From the NCBI GenBank assembly GCA_016716565.1, contig JADJWC010000004.1:434001-498000 (forward strand): a DNA stretch of 64,000 nucleotides, written 5' to 3'. The notes under the pieces were generated by a model, which saw only the letters and a program-made list of their open reading frames with translations, had not been told where the DNA came from and did no database searches. Within the stretch, counting starts at the first letter, position 1. Every line of letters begins with the position of its first letter. Source of the stretch: a bacterium. GTDB taxonomy: Bacteria; Bacteroidota; Ignavibacteria; Ignavibacteriales; Ignavibacteriaceae. Shown in pieces: positions 20,008-28,180 of this stretch. A program made the position numbers and the translations under genes.

Positions 20008-20641
20008 CAGCTCTTGTTTCTCCGAGAGAATCCTCTAACTTTTCTTCAAGATCAACCATCATAATTTTCCTTTTTTGCTCGATGAAATCTTCATCCTGCA
20101 TAATTTCATCTATCTCTCTTGGCTTTGGCAGATCAGACAAGTTATTCAATCCAAAGTATTTCAGAAACTCATCCGTAGTCCCGTATAAAAGAGGTCTGCC
20201 AACCGTTTCAGCGCGACCTTTTATAGTGATTAAATTTTTTTCAAGTAATGTTGTGAGTATATAATCTGAATTCACACCGCGAATTGTTTCTAGTTCAGGT
20301 TTAGTTACCGGCTGCTTATAAGCAATTATAGCAAGCGTTTCAAGCGCTGCCTGACTTAAACGGCGTTTAGCTCTTTCTGATGAAAGATAACCAACATATT
20401 TTGCATTCTGCTCCATAGTAGCATACAGATATCCATTAGCAATTCTGAGTATTCTAAAAGCGTTGTTATTTTCTTCATACTTCTTATTTAGCTGATCAAC
20501 TGAAGTATCAACATCTTGTTTAGATATTTCAACATCTTCACCATCGATTGATTTTATTGCTCTTATTATTTCTTCCGGAGATAGTGAATCGTCTGAAGAA
20601 AATATCAAGGCTTCAATCACTGAGTTGTATGTGTTATCCAT
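19988..20641 (-). CDS. scpB: Segregation and condensation protein B
   Basis: A 217-residue kleisin-associated winged-helix protein that works with SMC and ScpA in chromosome condensation. Two winged-helix domains are visible; the second contains LSQAALETLAIIAYKQPVTK and IRGVNSDYILTTLLEKNLI, both highly typical, followed by GRPLLYGTTDEFLKYFGL. An acidic C-terminal tail follows. It overlaps scpA by eight bases and the pseudouridine synthase gene by 20, consistent with a translationally coupled operon. Confidence 0.95.
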   Translation of the reverse strand: MDNTYNSVIEALIFSSDDSLSPEEIIRAIKSIDGEDVEISKQDVDTSVDQLNKKYEENNNAFRILRIANGYLYATMEQNAKYVGYLSSERAKRRLSQAALETLAIIAYKQPVTKPELETIRGVNSDYILTTLLEKNLITIKGRAETVGRPLLYGTTDEFLKYFGLNNLSDLPKPREIDEIMQDEDFIEQKRKIMMVDLEEKLEDSLGETRADENQDQ

Positions 20642-21353
20642 TTTCTTTTTTCATTATGATAAAATCATTAAAAACTTTTGAAGTTTGGATTGCTATTCTT
20701 CCGGCTTTTACCATTTCAAGCAATGCAATAAATGTTACAATTATCCTAATCTTTTCGGTAAGTTCTTCAACCAATTTTAGAAAATGCAGTTCAGGAAATT
20801 CGTTGAGCTTGCTTTGAATGAAATTCATTTGTTCATCAATTGAGACGTTAAGCTTTTTAACCTGATGCACGGGCTCATCTTTAATCTGATCAATAGCAAA
20901 CTTAAATGCTTTAGCCAGATCGTAGATGGAAACATTTTTTAGAAGAATATCATACTCGTGCGGTGCTTCTTTTAGATCTTCAGAGAAATTTCCTCTGAAT
21001 TTTCTTCTTCTTTGATTGGATTCAAAATAAGACAGCTCTTCGGACATTTCCTTGTATCGCTTGTACTCAAGCAAGGCTTTAACCAGATCAGCCCTCGGAT
21101 CGATTTCTTCACCTTTCTCATCCACTTCACGAGGCAGCAGCATTCTAACTTTAATATGCATCAATGTTGAAGCCATCAATATAAAATCACCCGCGACTTC
21201 GAGGTCAAGAATTTTTATAAGATTGACGTAATCAAGAAATTCTTTTGTAAGCCTCGCAATAGGAATATCGTAGATGTTCAGTTCATCTCTCTTAATAAAG
21301 AAGAGTAATAAATCGAGCGGACCTTCGAATTGATTTAATCTTACTTTGTACAT
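20634..21353 (-). CDS. scpA: Segregation and condensation protein A (kleisin)
   Basis: A 239-residue kleisin that bridges SMC heads and binds ScpB. The N-terminal signature is clear: FEGPLDLLLFFIKRDELNIY, then DIPIARLTKEFLDYV and GDFILMASTLMHIK. The C-terminal winged helix carries FIALLEMVKAGRIAI. ATG at 21353 follows the trpS stop by one base. The smc gene is not in the window. Confidence 0.95.
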   Translation of the reverse strand: MYKVRLNQFEGPLDLLLFFIKRDELNIYDIPIARLTKEFLDYVNLIKILDLEVAGDFILMASTLMHIKVRMLLPREVDEKGEEIDPRADLVKALLEYKRYKEMSEELSYFESNQRRRKFRGNFSEDLKEAPHEYDILLKNVSIYDLAKAFKFAIDQIKDEPVHQVKKLNVSIDEQMNFIQSKLNEFPELHFLKLVEELTEKIRIIVTFIALLEMVKAGRIAIQTSKVFNDFIIMKKENG

Positions 21354-21354
21354 C

Positions 21355-22335
21355 TCATCCGAATTTCATCTTCTCGTGAACTTCTGACATTGTATCAGCC
21401 GCAGCTTTTTTACCACGCATCTCTCCATCTGCAAGAATTTCGAGTACTTCTTTGTTATGATTTTCGTAGTACTTACGTTTTTCAATTATCGGTGCAAGAA
21501 ATGCCGAGATTTTGTTTGCACAATTTAATTTACAATCAACGCAACCAAGTGCACCGGAGCGGCAATCAGTTTCTATTTGTTTGACTTCATCAGGATTAAA
21601 TTTTTTATGATATGCAAACACCAAACAGATTTCCGGACGTCCGGGATCGTTACGACGAATTTTTTGTGGATCTGTTACTGCTTTCTTCAATTTTGCTTTT
21701 ACCGTTTCAGGTTCATCCGATAAAAGAATAGTATTGCCGAGCGACTTGCTCATTTTTGCAGCTCCATCTAAACCGGGTAATCTCGAAAATTTAGTTAACA
21801 GCGCTTCTGGTTCAGGGAAAACATCACCGTACTGATTATTAAATTTTCTGGCAATCTCTCTTGTAATTTCGATGTGAGGAACCTGATCTTCACCAACAGG
21901 GACAGCATCGCCTTTGTATAGAAGAATATCAGCAGCCTGCAGCACGGGATATCCAAGATGACCGTAAATTATCTGTTCAATATGTAACGCTCGCGCTTGA
22001 TCTTTAACTGTTGGGTTACGTTCAAGTCTGTTAGCAGTAATAAGCATACTGAAAATGAGATAAAGTTCTGTGTGCTCCTTTATTTGCGATTGACGAAACA
22101 TTGGACTTGTAGTCGGATCTAATCCTGCAGAAAGCCAGTCAATCAACATATCAATAGTATCATTGTAAATATTTTCAGTATTCAAATCAGTTGTTAAAAC
22201 ATGATAATCTGCAATAAGATGGTAACTTTCATATTTATCCTGCAGTTGCACCCAATTCTCAAGCGCTCCGACATAATGACCAATGTGAAGCTTACCGGTT
22301 GGACGCATTCCACTAAGGATTCTTTTTTTCTTCAT
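21355..22335 (-). CDS. trpS: Tryptophanyl-tRNA synthetase with a probable [4Fe-4S] site
   Basis: A class I synthetase of 326 residues. The HIGH motif is at 17-20 (KLHIGHYVGAL) and KMSKS at 194-198 (AAKMSKSLGNT). Four cysteines, C237, C258, C265 and C268, have the spacing C-x20-C-x6-C-x2-C. This closely matches the C-x22-C-x6-C-x2-C motif that binds a [4Fe-4S] cluster near the anticodon-binding region of Thermotoga maritima TrpRS. A fifth Cys (C272) follows. The length is normal. It heads the trpS-scpA-scpB run, with scpA starting one base after the stop. Confidence 0.95.
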   Translation of the reverse strand: MKKKRILSGMRPTGKLHIGHYVGALENWVQLQDKYESYHLIADYHVLTTDLNTENIYNDTIDMLIDWLSAGLDPTTSPMFRQSQIKEHTELYLIFSMLITANRLERNPTVKDQARALHIEQIIYGHLGYPVLQAADILLYKGDAVPVGEDQVPHIEITREIARKFNNQYGDVFPEPEALLTKFSRLPGLDGAAKMSKSLGNTILLSDEPETVKAKLKKAVTDPQKIRRNDPGRPEICLVFAYHKKFNPDEVKQIETDCRSGALGCVDCKLNCANKISAFLAPIIEKRKYYENHNKEVLEILADGEMRGKKAAADTMSEVHEKMKFG

Positions 22336-22411
22336 AAATTCTTGAAATCGTTGAAATTACAGCGTAAAGATAAGAATAATAGACGTTTTTTTAAGAATGT
22401 AAATGAAAACT

Positions 22412-22903
22412 TCAGGATAAGTAGAGATATGGTTTCCATTTTTCATCCACTCGCCCAACAACATTTTTTATAAACATTATGTGGCTGGGTTTAAATGGTC
22501 TGACAAGCAACGACAATCCTGCTTCACTTGGGGTCCGGTCACCCTTTTTATTATTGCAATGAGTACAAGCGCTAACCAGATTCTCCCAAGAATCGTCACC
22601 ACCACGAGCTTTTGGAACAATATGATCAATGGTTAACGTCAAGTCACCTCTTCCACAGTAAGCACATCTATATCCATCTCTTCTCATAATATTTTTTCTA
22701 GTCAATACAACTTTTTTATAAGGAACGCTAACAAATCGACTTAATCGGATTATGCTTGGCCAGGGGTATTGTCTTTGCATTGACCTGATTGCTTTACCAT
22801 CATCGTTTAAAACGAGTTCAGCCTTGCCCAGGTACATAAGAATGACTGCTTTTTTAATATTGCAGATAGTAAGTGGTTCGTAGCTCTGGTTTAGTATGAG
22901 CAC
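22412..22903 (-). CDS. HNH endonuclease-family protein
   Basis: A 163-residue protein with a C-terminal HNH domain: zinc-type cysteines in CAYCGRGDLTL and CTHCNNKKGD, with the catalytic His in TIDHIVPKARGGDDSWENLV. The N-terminal 60 residues (MLILNQSYEPLTICNIKKAV) are typical of a widespread chromosomal HNH family of unclear role. There is no linked methyltransferase or mobile-element gene, so a restriction or intron-homing role is not supported. It lies 76 bases upstream of trpS on the same strand. Confidence 0.85.
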   Translation of the reverse strand: MLILNQSYEPLTICNIKKAVILMYLGKAELVLNDDGKAIRSMQRQYPWPSIIRLSRFVSVPYKKVVLTRKNIMRRDGYRCAYCGRGDLTLTIDHIVPKARGGDDSWENLVSACTHCNNKKGDRTPSEAGLSLLVRPFKPSHIMFIKNVVGRVDEKWKPYLYLS

Positions 22904-22948
22904 CTTTGCATTAAGTTTACCATTCGTTCGTTTCGAGGGTTCGAAGTC

Positions 22949-23149
22949 TTATTCTCCTTTACTATTTTTTTTAAGATATGAATTTAAATACACTCTTGCA
23001 GCTATTCGTGCGATTAAAATAATTATCGTGATCACTAAAAAAATAATATATGTTTCTCTGGGAACAGATTCAGTTAAAATCAGAATCAGAAACACAATCA
23101 CTATTGCGATGGTTGAATAATTAAAGATAGTATAGTATTTCACTAACAT
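22949..23149 (-). CDS. Small two-helix membrane protein, unknown function
   Basis: A protein of about 66 residues from the ATG at 23149, with two hydrophobic helices (about 12-26 and 31-50, STIAIVIVFLILIL and ETYIIFLVITIIILIA) and a basic C-terminal tail (LNSYLKKNSKGE). A longer form from TTG at 23200 would add 17 residues; I prefer the ATG because the extension has no typical features. No Shine-Dalgarno is evident. It lies between acpS and the HNH gene on the same strand. The function is unknown, and the gene is supported only by its composition and position. Confidence 0.5.
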   Translation of the reverse strand: MLVKYYTIFNYSTIAIVIVFLILILTESVPRETYIIFLVITIIILIARIAARVYLNSYLKKNSKGE

Positions 23150-23243
23150 ATAATTTTCAAATAATACTTGAATTGTTGGCTTAAAAACTAATAATATCAA
23201 TATTTAATAGCAATTGATTTTATTGGATAGATTAAGGTTCCGG

Positions 23244-23642
23244 TTAGGACTTAGAAGTGAGTGTATTATTATTTTTAAAGATTATTGCAACTGAAGTCAC
23301 ATAATTTTTGGAGTGACTTAAGGAAATCCGCAATTGAGTATCATCTGTAAGAAATGATTTAAGCTTGCCGGATGTATTTATTGATGGAATACCTGCAGCA
23401 TCATTCTGAATTTCAATGTCTTTCCATCGAAGACCAGCCTGCCAGCCGCTTGCAAGTGCTTTGTAGACTGCTTCTTTGGCTGCAAACCGGGCTGCAAAAT
23501 GCTGGAACTTGTTAAACTTTGAACTGCAATACCTGATTTCTTCCGGTGTAAAAACTTTATTTAAAAACCTTTCGCCATACATCTCAATACTTTTCTTTAT
23601 GCGATCTATCTCTATAATATCTATACCTAAACCCAGCACCAT
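23244..23642 (-). CDS. acpS: Holo-[acyl-carrier-protein] synthase
   Basis: A cytosolic enzyme of 132 residues that transfers 4'-phosphopantetheine from CoA to apo-ACP. The signature residues are clear: GLGIDIIEIDRIKKS (metal-binding Asp), FAARFAAKEAVYKAL (catalytic Glu and Lys), the segment GWQAGLRWKDIEI, and SLSHSKNYVTSVAI at the end. The length is standard. The ATG at 23642 lies 18 bases after the end of the MCE gene. Confidence 0.95.
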   Translation of the reverse strand: MVLGLGIDIIEIDRIKKSIEMYGERFLNKVFTPEEIRYCSSKFNKFQHFAARFAAKEAVYKALASGWQAGLRWKDIEIQNDAAGIPSINTSGKLKSFLTDDTQLRISLSHSKNYVTSVAIIFKNNNTLTSKS

Positions 23643-23659
23643 TTTAAAACCACAATCTA

Positions 23660-24568
23660 TCAGAAAATATATGCATCTACTTTTAATCCATCAGTTTGGA
23701 GTTGCTCAAGAATCAGTCCGCTGAGCTTTTTCAACATTTCCATTGATTGTGTTAGGTTAATGTATAATGAATCGTCATAAAGAATTTTACCAAGATTGTT
23801 TCTACCGGATGCTGTTTCCTGCGTCAGATAATTAATTGATGTGAGTAAAGAATCTGATTTCATTAGAACTGAGTTAAGGTTTTGCAATGATTTTTCTAAA
23901 TCCTGTTTGTTTTCTTTGAGAAATAACTTTGTTTCGGCGGTAATTTCTTTTGTGTTTTCAGAAATCAGTTTTATGTTTTCCTTGTTTTCAACAATCATTA
24001 ATTCAAGTTTTGCCGTTACATTATTCAGATTGGTAACGCTTGTTCGCAATCCCTGAATAAAAGTTTCATCTTCCAACAAGGAATTTATACCCTGCAAAGT
24101 TTTAACGGATTCATTAGCTATGATACTAATTTTGTCCTGTATATCACTGAATAAAGAGATCATACCGGCAATATCAGTAATGTAATTACCCTGCTGGATT
24201 ACTGAATAATCAATGCTTTCATCAGAAATACCGGGATCGATTTCTATCTTTCTTCCTCCCATAAGATCAGTGCTTTCGAGAGAAAACTGGGCATCCTTTT
24301 TTAGTTGAATTTCATTGCTCACACTTAGAGTAACAATTACAGAGGATCCTTGAATGAAAAAATCTTTTACAACTCCTTTTCTTACTCCGTTTACAGTTAC
24401 ATTATTTCCGATTTCAAGACCTGATACTTTGTTGAAACGGACCTGCACAAGATTGTCAGAAGAACTTACTGAAAAATTCTTTGCCCATCCTAAAACCCAT
24501 ATGAATACAAGCAGTCCCAGTAAAACAGTAACGCCTACTTTAATTTCAGTTGCTCTTGGATTTCTCAT
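23660..24568 (-). CDS. MCE (MlaD-like) lipid-binding protein
   Basis: A 302-residue protein anchored by one N-terminal helix (about 10-27), with a single MCE domain (about 38-115, VQVRFNKVSGLEIGNNVTVN and GVRKGVVKDF). A long helical C-terminal half (about 125-290) probably forms a coiled coil. Known for the family: hexameric periplasmic shuttles for phospholipid or hydrophobic substrates, working with an MlaE permease and MlaF ATPase. Neither partner is in the window. It overlaps the upstream 125-residue membrane protein gene by 23 bases, suggesting the two products work together. Confidence 0.88.
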   Translation of the reverse strand: MRNPRATEIKVGVTVLLGLLVFIWVLGWAKNFSVSSSDNLVQVRFNKVSGLEIGNNVTVNGVRKGVVKDFFIQGSSVIVTLSVSNEIQLKKDAQFSLESTDLMGGRKIEIDPGISDESIDYSVIQQGNYITDIAGMISLFSDIQDKISIIANESVKTLQGINSLLEDETFIQGLRTSVTNLNNVTAKLELMIVENKENIKLISENTKEITAETKLFLKENKQDLEKSLQNLNSVLMKSDSLLTSINYLTQETASGRNNLGKILYDDSLYINLTQSMEMLKKLSGLILEQLQTDGLKVDAYIF

Positions 24569-24923
24569 ATTCTACCTTTTTCAAAATCGAAGTTAAATTA
24601 GAAATTTCGTTATCAGAAATTATGCTATCGGAAAGAGCAATTTTAAGCTCTTCTTCAAATTTTTCTTCTTCCAAATTTACAATTTCTTCAACAGACTTAA
24701 CATTATCTAAAAAATATTTTAAGAGACTTTTAAGTGAATCTTTGTTAGCAGAATCGTTTATTGTAATTAGTTCATCGTCAATGCTCTCAATCGATTCGTT
24801 AATGATAAATTTTTTCCCAGGTTTGATTACCCAGTCATCAAGTTTATACTGAATAATGTAAACCAGAACACCAATCACAACCGTCAATATGAATACAGAT
24901 TTCAGAAAGCAGCTTTTCCTCAT
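24546..24923 (-). CDS. Single-pass membrane protein of unknown function upstream of the MCE gene
   Basis: A 125-residue protein not recognised as any family. It has one N-terminal transmembrane helix (about 8-25, SVFILTVVIGVLVYIIQY) and an acidic, Ser-, Glu- and Ile-rich periplasmic part with two predicted helices (about 58-75 and 78-120). Its 3' end overlaps the start of the MCE gene by 23 bases in a different frame, and its start lies 10 bases after the CorC stop. Coupling to the MCE protein suggests an accessory role in the same envelope process. This is inference from context only. Confidence 0.7.
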   Translation of the reverse strand: MRKSCFLKSVFILTVVIGVLVYIIQYKLDDWVIKPGKKFIINESIESIDDELITINDSANKDSLKSLLKYFLDNVKSVEEIVNLEEEKFEEELKIALSDSIISDNEISNLTSILKKVEYEKSKSN

Positions 24924-24933
24924 GAAAATTCAT

Positions 24934-26211
24934 TCAGGATATTTTTTCGATTTCGACCCGCTTGATTCTTTTTTTTAGAACTTCCTTAACAGTAAGCTTG
25001 TACTCTTTTAATTGAAACGCATAACCTTCTTTAGGAATGTTCCCTGCCCTGCTGATAACCAGTCCAGCAATTGTATCATAATCTTCATTTTCAGGAATAG
25101 TTTCAGTTCCAACGATTTCATTGAAATCGGAGATAGGTACTTTACCTAAAACACTGAATTTATTTGCTGTTAATATTTTCACGGGATTTTCTTCAGGATC
25201 ATGTTCATCCCATATTTCACCGATGATTTCTTCGATAATGTCTTCAAGCGTGACTAATCCCGCAGTTCCGCCGAATTCGTCCACGACTATGGCTAAATGC
25301 ATTTTTCTGTGTTGGAATTCTCTAAGCATATCGCTGATTTTTTTGCTCTCTGGAACAAACATAACTTCTCGTGTAATTTTATTTATCGTATCTGCTTCTA
25401 CAAACGACCGGGTCTCCAGATATTTTAATAAATCTTTGGCATGAACAATTCCAAGAATTTTATCAAGATTACCATCAAAAATTGGGAAACGACTAAAGCC
25501 GCTGTTATTAATTATTTCAATAATTTTGTCGTAACTAACATCAATAGGAACTGCCACTATATCAACCCGTGGTATCATAACTTCAGCAACAAGAACAGAT
25601 TTGAAGTCGACAAAGCTGGAAATAATTTCCTGTTCATCTTCTTCCAGTGTTCCTCTTTCATGTCCCAATTGAGCAAGATCTGAAATTTCTCTCTCAGTAA
25701 TTGCAGTCTTTACTTTATCGAATTTAACTTTTGAGAATGTGAGTCTTATCAGTTCTGTTATCGACTCAGCCACAGGATACAGGATAGTGCTAATAAAATA
25801 CAAAGGTACAGCAGTAAGTCTAATTGTAAGTCTTGGATGCTTTGAGGCAAATATTTTTGGCAGTAATTCGCCGAGGAGGAGTACAATTATAGTAATCAGA
25901 ATTATCTGAATTGTTAAAACAACATTTACTTTTAACCCGTATATTTGAGCTAACTCAAGAGCAATCGAAACAGAAACAATAGAAGCCGCAACATTTACAA
26001 CAGTATTACCAACAAGGATTGTAATTAATAATCTTCTTGGAAAAGAAATCAGATTTTTTACATACCTGTATATCAGATTTGAAGATTTAAAAGCTTCATC
26101 TAAATCTTTTTGTCTGACAGAGAAAAAAGCAACCTCAGATCCGGAAAAAAATGCTGAAGCTAATAGAAGAACAAATAGCAGCAGTATTTGAAATAGCCAG
26201 TCAATCTCCAA
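24934..26211 (-). CDS. CNNM/CorC-type transporter (hemolysin family): DUF21, CBS pair, CorC_HlyC domain
   Basis: A 425-residue inner-membrane protein. The DUF21/CNNM membrane domain (about 1-195, FSGSEVAFFSVRQKDL, GNTVVNVAAS, LGELLPKIFASKHP) is followed by two CBS domains (about 200-335, VMIPRVDIVAVP and GGTAGLVTLEDIIEEIIGEI). A C-terminal CorC_HlyC domain (about 345-420, NEDYDTIAGLVISRAG) completes it. Known or proposed roles in the family are Mg2+/Co2+ efflux or homeostasis. The start is TTG at 26211. It lies 30 bases after ssb on the same strand. Confidence 0.92.
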   Translation of the reverse strand: MEIDWLFQILLLFVLLLASAFFSGSEVAFFSVRQKDLDEAFKSSNLIYRYVKNLISFPRRLLITILVGNTVVNVAASIVSVSIALELAQIYGLKVNVVLTIQIILITIIVLLLGELLPKIFASKHPRLTIRLTAVPLYFISTILYPVAESITELIRLTFSKVKFDKVKTAITEREISDLAQLGHERGTLEEDEQEIISSFVDFKSVLVAEVMIPRVDIVAVPIDVSYDKIIEIINNSGFSRFPIFDGNLDKILGIVHAKDLLKYLETRSFVEADTINKITREVMFVPESKKISDMLREFQHRKMHLAIVVDEFGGTAGLVTLEDIIEEIIGEIWDEHDPEENPVKILTANKFSVLGKVPISDFNEIVGTETIPENEDYDTIAGLVISRAGNIPKEGYAFQLKEYKLTVKEVLKKRIKRVEIEKIS

Positions 26212-26240
26212 GAATATTCAAAGCCTTCACTATTAAAAAA

Positions 26241-26651
26241 CTAAAATGGCAGATCGTCGTTTTCATTGCTTTGTGGTGCAACTGATGAAGTTTCCTCGTC
26301 TTCGGAAGATGCTGCTTCAGATGATGGTTCTAATGGAATTATTTTTTCTGTGATAACTTCTGTATTATATCTTTTAATACCATCTTTATCAGTATAGTCC
26401 CGTTTACTTAACCTTCCTTCGACATAGAACTTTTTCCCCTTCTTTAAATTTTCTTTATAATAATCTGATAAATTGAAAGAGACGATATTATGCCAGGTGG
26501 TCTCACTTACCCAATCTCCGTTTTTTCCTTTATATCGGTAATCTGTAGCAAGTGTAAAATTAGTCACTGAAACATTGTTTGTTGTAAATCTTGTTTCAGC
26601 ATCTTTGCCTAATCGACCAATAAGCATAATTCTGTTTAAGGAAAAAGCCAT
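26241..26651 (-). CDS. ssb: Single-stranded DNA-binding protein
   Basis: A 136-residue protein with an OB fold (about 4-105, NRIMLIGRLGKDAETRFT, WHNIVSFN, GKKFYVEGRLSKRDYTDKDG) and a short acidic linker ending in the DDLPF tip that recruits partner proteins. GGAGGG precedes the ATG. The linker is only about 30 residues, at the short end for SSB. It is the first gene of the minus-strand block, facing the divergent pilin-like operon across 416 bases. Confidence 0.95.
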   Translation of the reverse strand: MAFSLNRIMLIGRLGKDAETRFTTNNVSVTNFTLATDYRYKGKNGDWVSETTWHNIVSFNLSDYYKENLKKGKKFYVEGRLSKRDYTDKDGIKRYNTEVITEKIIPLEPSSEAASSEDEETSSVAPQSNENDDLPF

Positions 26652-27067
26652 CTTAACCCTCCATCGTTAATTTTGTGTTTGAAATTTGTCAAAAAATAAC
26701 CAAATAAAACTAAAGAAAAAACTGTTTGATTAAATACCCAGTCAGATTTTCTTACCATTTACCAATAAATTCAATGTAGAACAATTCAAGAGTACGCATC
26801 CAAGTAATAGATTCATTACTAATAAAAAAAATAAGGTGTAACGAAAACGAAACTATTTTGCGTCAGTATTGTCATAAAACCAAAAAATCATTGTTACAAT
26901 AGAAAACTGTTCTCTCATTTTTTTACAGCAATTTTTGCATTTCTTTTTTACTTCATTATTGTGGATTCGATTTTCAAATGATTCAGTGGAAAATTTTACC
27001 GAGCTCTTCTTGGTATAGAAATTCATCTAAAATTAGCAATTATTATAAACTCAATTAGAAATCTAAA
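26652..27067. other. Divergent intergenic region between ssb and the pilin-like operon
   Basis: 416 bases, very AT-rich, with no open frame that looks like a gene on either strand. It must contain the promoter of ssb on the minus strand (its GGAGGG site is at about 26655-26660) and that of the three-gene pilin-like operon on the plus strand. I could not identify a convincing -35/-10 pair, a sigma-54 site or an operator. A T-rich stretch at about 26919-26960 has no stem before it. Confidence 0.5.
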
Positions 27068-27556
27068 ATGAATACAGGGCAAATGATAATGGTAATCGGT
27101 GCCATGATGTTACTCTCAGCGGTTGTGCTGCGAGTGAATACCGGTAACCTAAATAACGAGTCTATCCGTGATCAGGCTCAATATGCAGTTTTAGCAACTT
27201 CAATAGCTACCTCAATAATTGAGGAAGCGCAAAGTAAAGCGTTCGACCAGTTTACCGATACAAACTCCGTATCTGTATTAACTCAATTAAGTTCAGTACT
27301 AGGTCCTGAAACCGGAGAATCAGAAGATACTTTCAATGACTTTGATGATTATAATGGATTTACTAAAAGAGACAGCACAATGCCGTCAGCAATTTTTGAT
27401 ATCAAGTGTCAGGTGGTTTACGTGGACCCGAGCAACATATTGGGATCTACAGCTAGCAGAACCTGGCATAAAAAAATTAACGTTACGATTACTAGTCCTT
27501 TCACACCAGATACATTTAAAACTTCCTCTCTTTTTAGTTATTGGTATTTCAGATAG
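27068..27556 (+). CDS. Pilin-like protein with N-terminal hydrophobic helix (PilV-like position)
   Basis: A 162-residue protein with a hydrophobic N-terminal helix starting almost at residue 1 (MNTGQMIMVIGAMMLLSAVVL) and a longer extracytoplasmic part. This layout fits a type IV pilin-like minor subunit, but the usual Glu five residues after the cleavage Gly is missing and the leader would be only four residues (MNTG). An acidic middle (about 75-100) and a C-terminal beta-rich segment ending in SYWYFR follow. It is first of three genes in the order small, PilW-like, large PilX-like, matching the pilV-pilW-pilX order of minor pilin operons. Function by similarity is not certain. Confidence 0.7.
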   Translation: MNTGQMIMVIGAMMLLSAVVLRVNTGNLNNESIRDQAQYAVLATSIATSIIEEAQSKAFDQFTDTNSVSVLTQLSSVLGPETGESEDTFNDFDDYNGFTKRDSTMPSAIFDIKCQVVYVDPSNILGSTASRTWHKKINVTITSPFTPDTFKTSSLFSYWYFR

Positions 27557-27566
27557 GAGCATAGAA

Positions 27567-28166
27567 ATGGGAACAAATGTAATTTTAGATATAATAGGGT
27601 CAATGGTCATTGCAGGAATCCTTATGGTTTCAATTTTCAGGTTACAAAACTCCTCAACTGAAGATCTTTACCGCGGGACTGGAAACCTAACAGCTCAAAC
27701 AAATTTAGCAACCATTGTACAAATTTTGGAAAATGATTTTAGACGAATCGGTTATTGTGCTGACTGGCAGCAAATCCCAGTCCCCACAGAAGCTATCCTT
27801 TATGCTGATTCAACAAGTATCAAGTATCTAACTGATATGGATCAAAATGGTTTTATTGATACTATGCATTATTACTTTGATGCTGCTACGGATATTCCAG
27901 GCACTCCTAATCCAAGAGATAGATATTTGTACAGGGTTGTTGATAATGAAACTCCCACTGGGGTTAACTTGGGCGTGACTCAATTTAAAATGGAATTTTA
28001 TAATGCACTCGGTACAAAACTTAATTTTCCAATTGCAAATCCACAAGAGATATACTCAATGCAGATAGATATTATTGTTGAAGATGTAGCAGCTTATGAT
28101 GAAAAATATCAAACCATATTCTGGAGACAAATCAGAATGGCTGCAAGAAATCTTTTTAATCGTTAA
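27567..28166 (+). CDS. PilW-like minor pilin/pseudopilin
   Basis: A 199-residue protein. The start ATG at 27567 is chosen because AGGAG (27554-27558) lies eight bases upstream; the open frame extends further upstream only as a shadow of the preceding gene. The N-terminal helix (MGTNVILDIIGSMVIAGILM) is followed by a segment with ILENDFRRIGYC, a pattern often seen in PilW (mostly hydrophobic helix, then LENDxRxIG). The C-terminus ends FWRQIRMAARNLFNR, again reminiscent of PilW proteins. The leader before a possible cleavage site is only two residues (MG) and the Glu5 position is not occupied. It lies 10 bases after the first pilin-like gene. Confidence 0.72.
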   Translation: MGTNVILDIIGSMVIAGILMVSIFRLQNSSTEDLYRGTGNLTAQTNLATIVQILENDFRRIGYCADWQQIPVPTEAILYADSTSIKYLTDMDQNGFIDTMHYYFDAATDIPGTPNPRDRYLYRVVDNETPTGVNLGVTQFKMEFYNALGTKLNFPIANPQEIYSMQIDIIVEDVAAYDEKYQTIFWRQIRMAARNLFNR

Positions 28167-28180
28167 GGAGGAAAAAACGA

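Noticed and set aside
22921..22945. GGGTTCGAAG resembling a tRNA T-arm
   Set aside because: The sequence upstream belongs to the HNH gene, and no acceptor, D or anticodon stems can be drawn around it.
24550..24852. A 100-codon Ser-rich open frame on the plus strand
   Set aside because: It is antisense to the 125-residue membrane protein upstream of the MCE gene and is explained by that gene's acidic codon pattern.
26652..27067. A regulatory RNA or specific promoter in the long ssb-pilin gap
   Set aside because: I found only AT-rich sequence with poorly spaced promoter-like hexamers and no stable stem, so I do not claim a feature.
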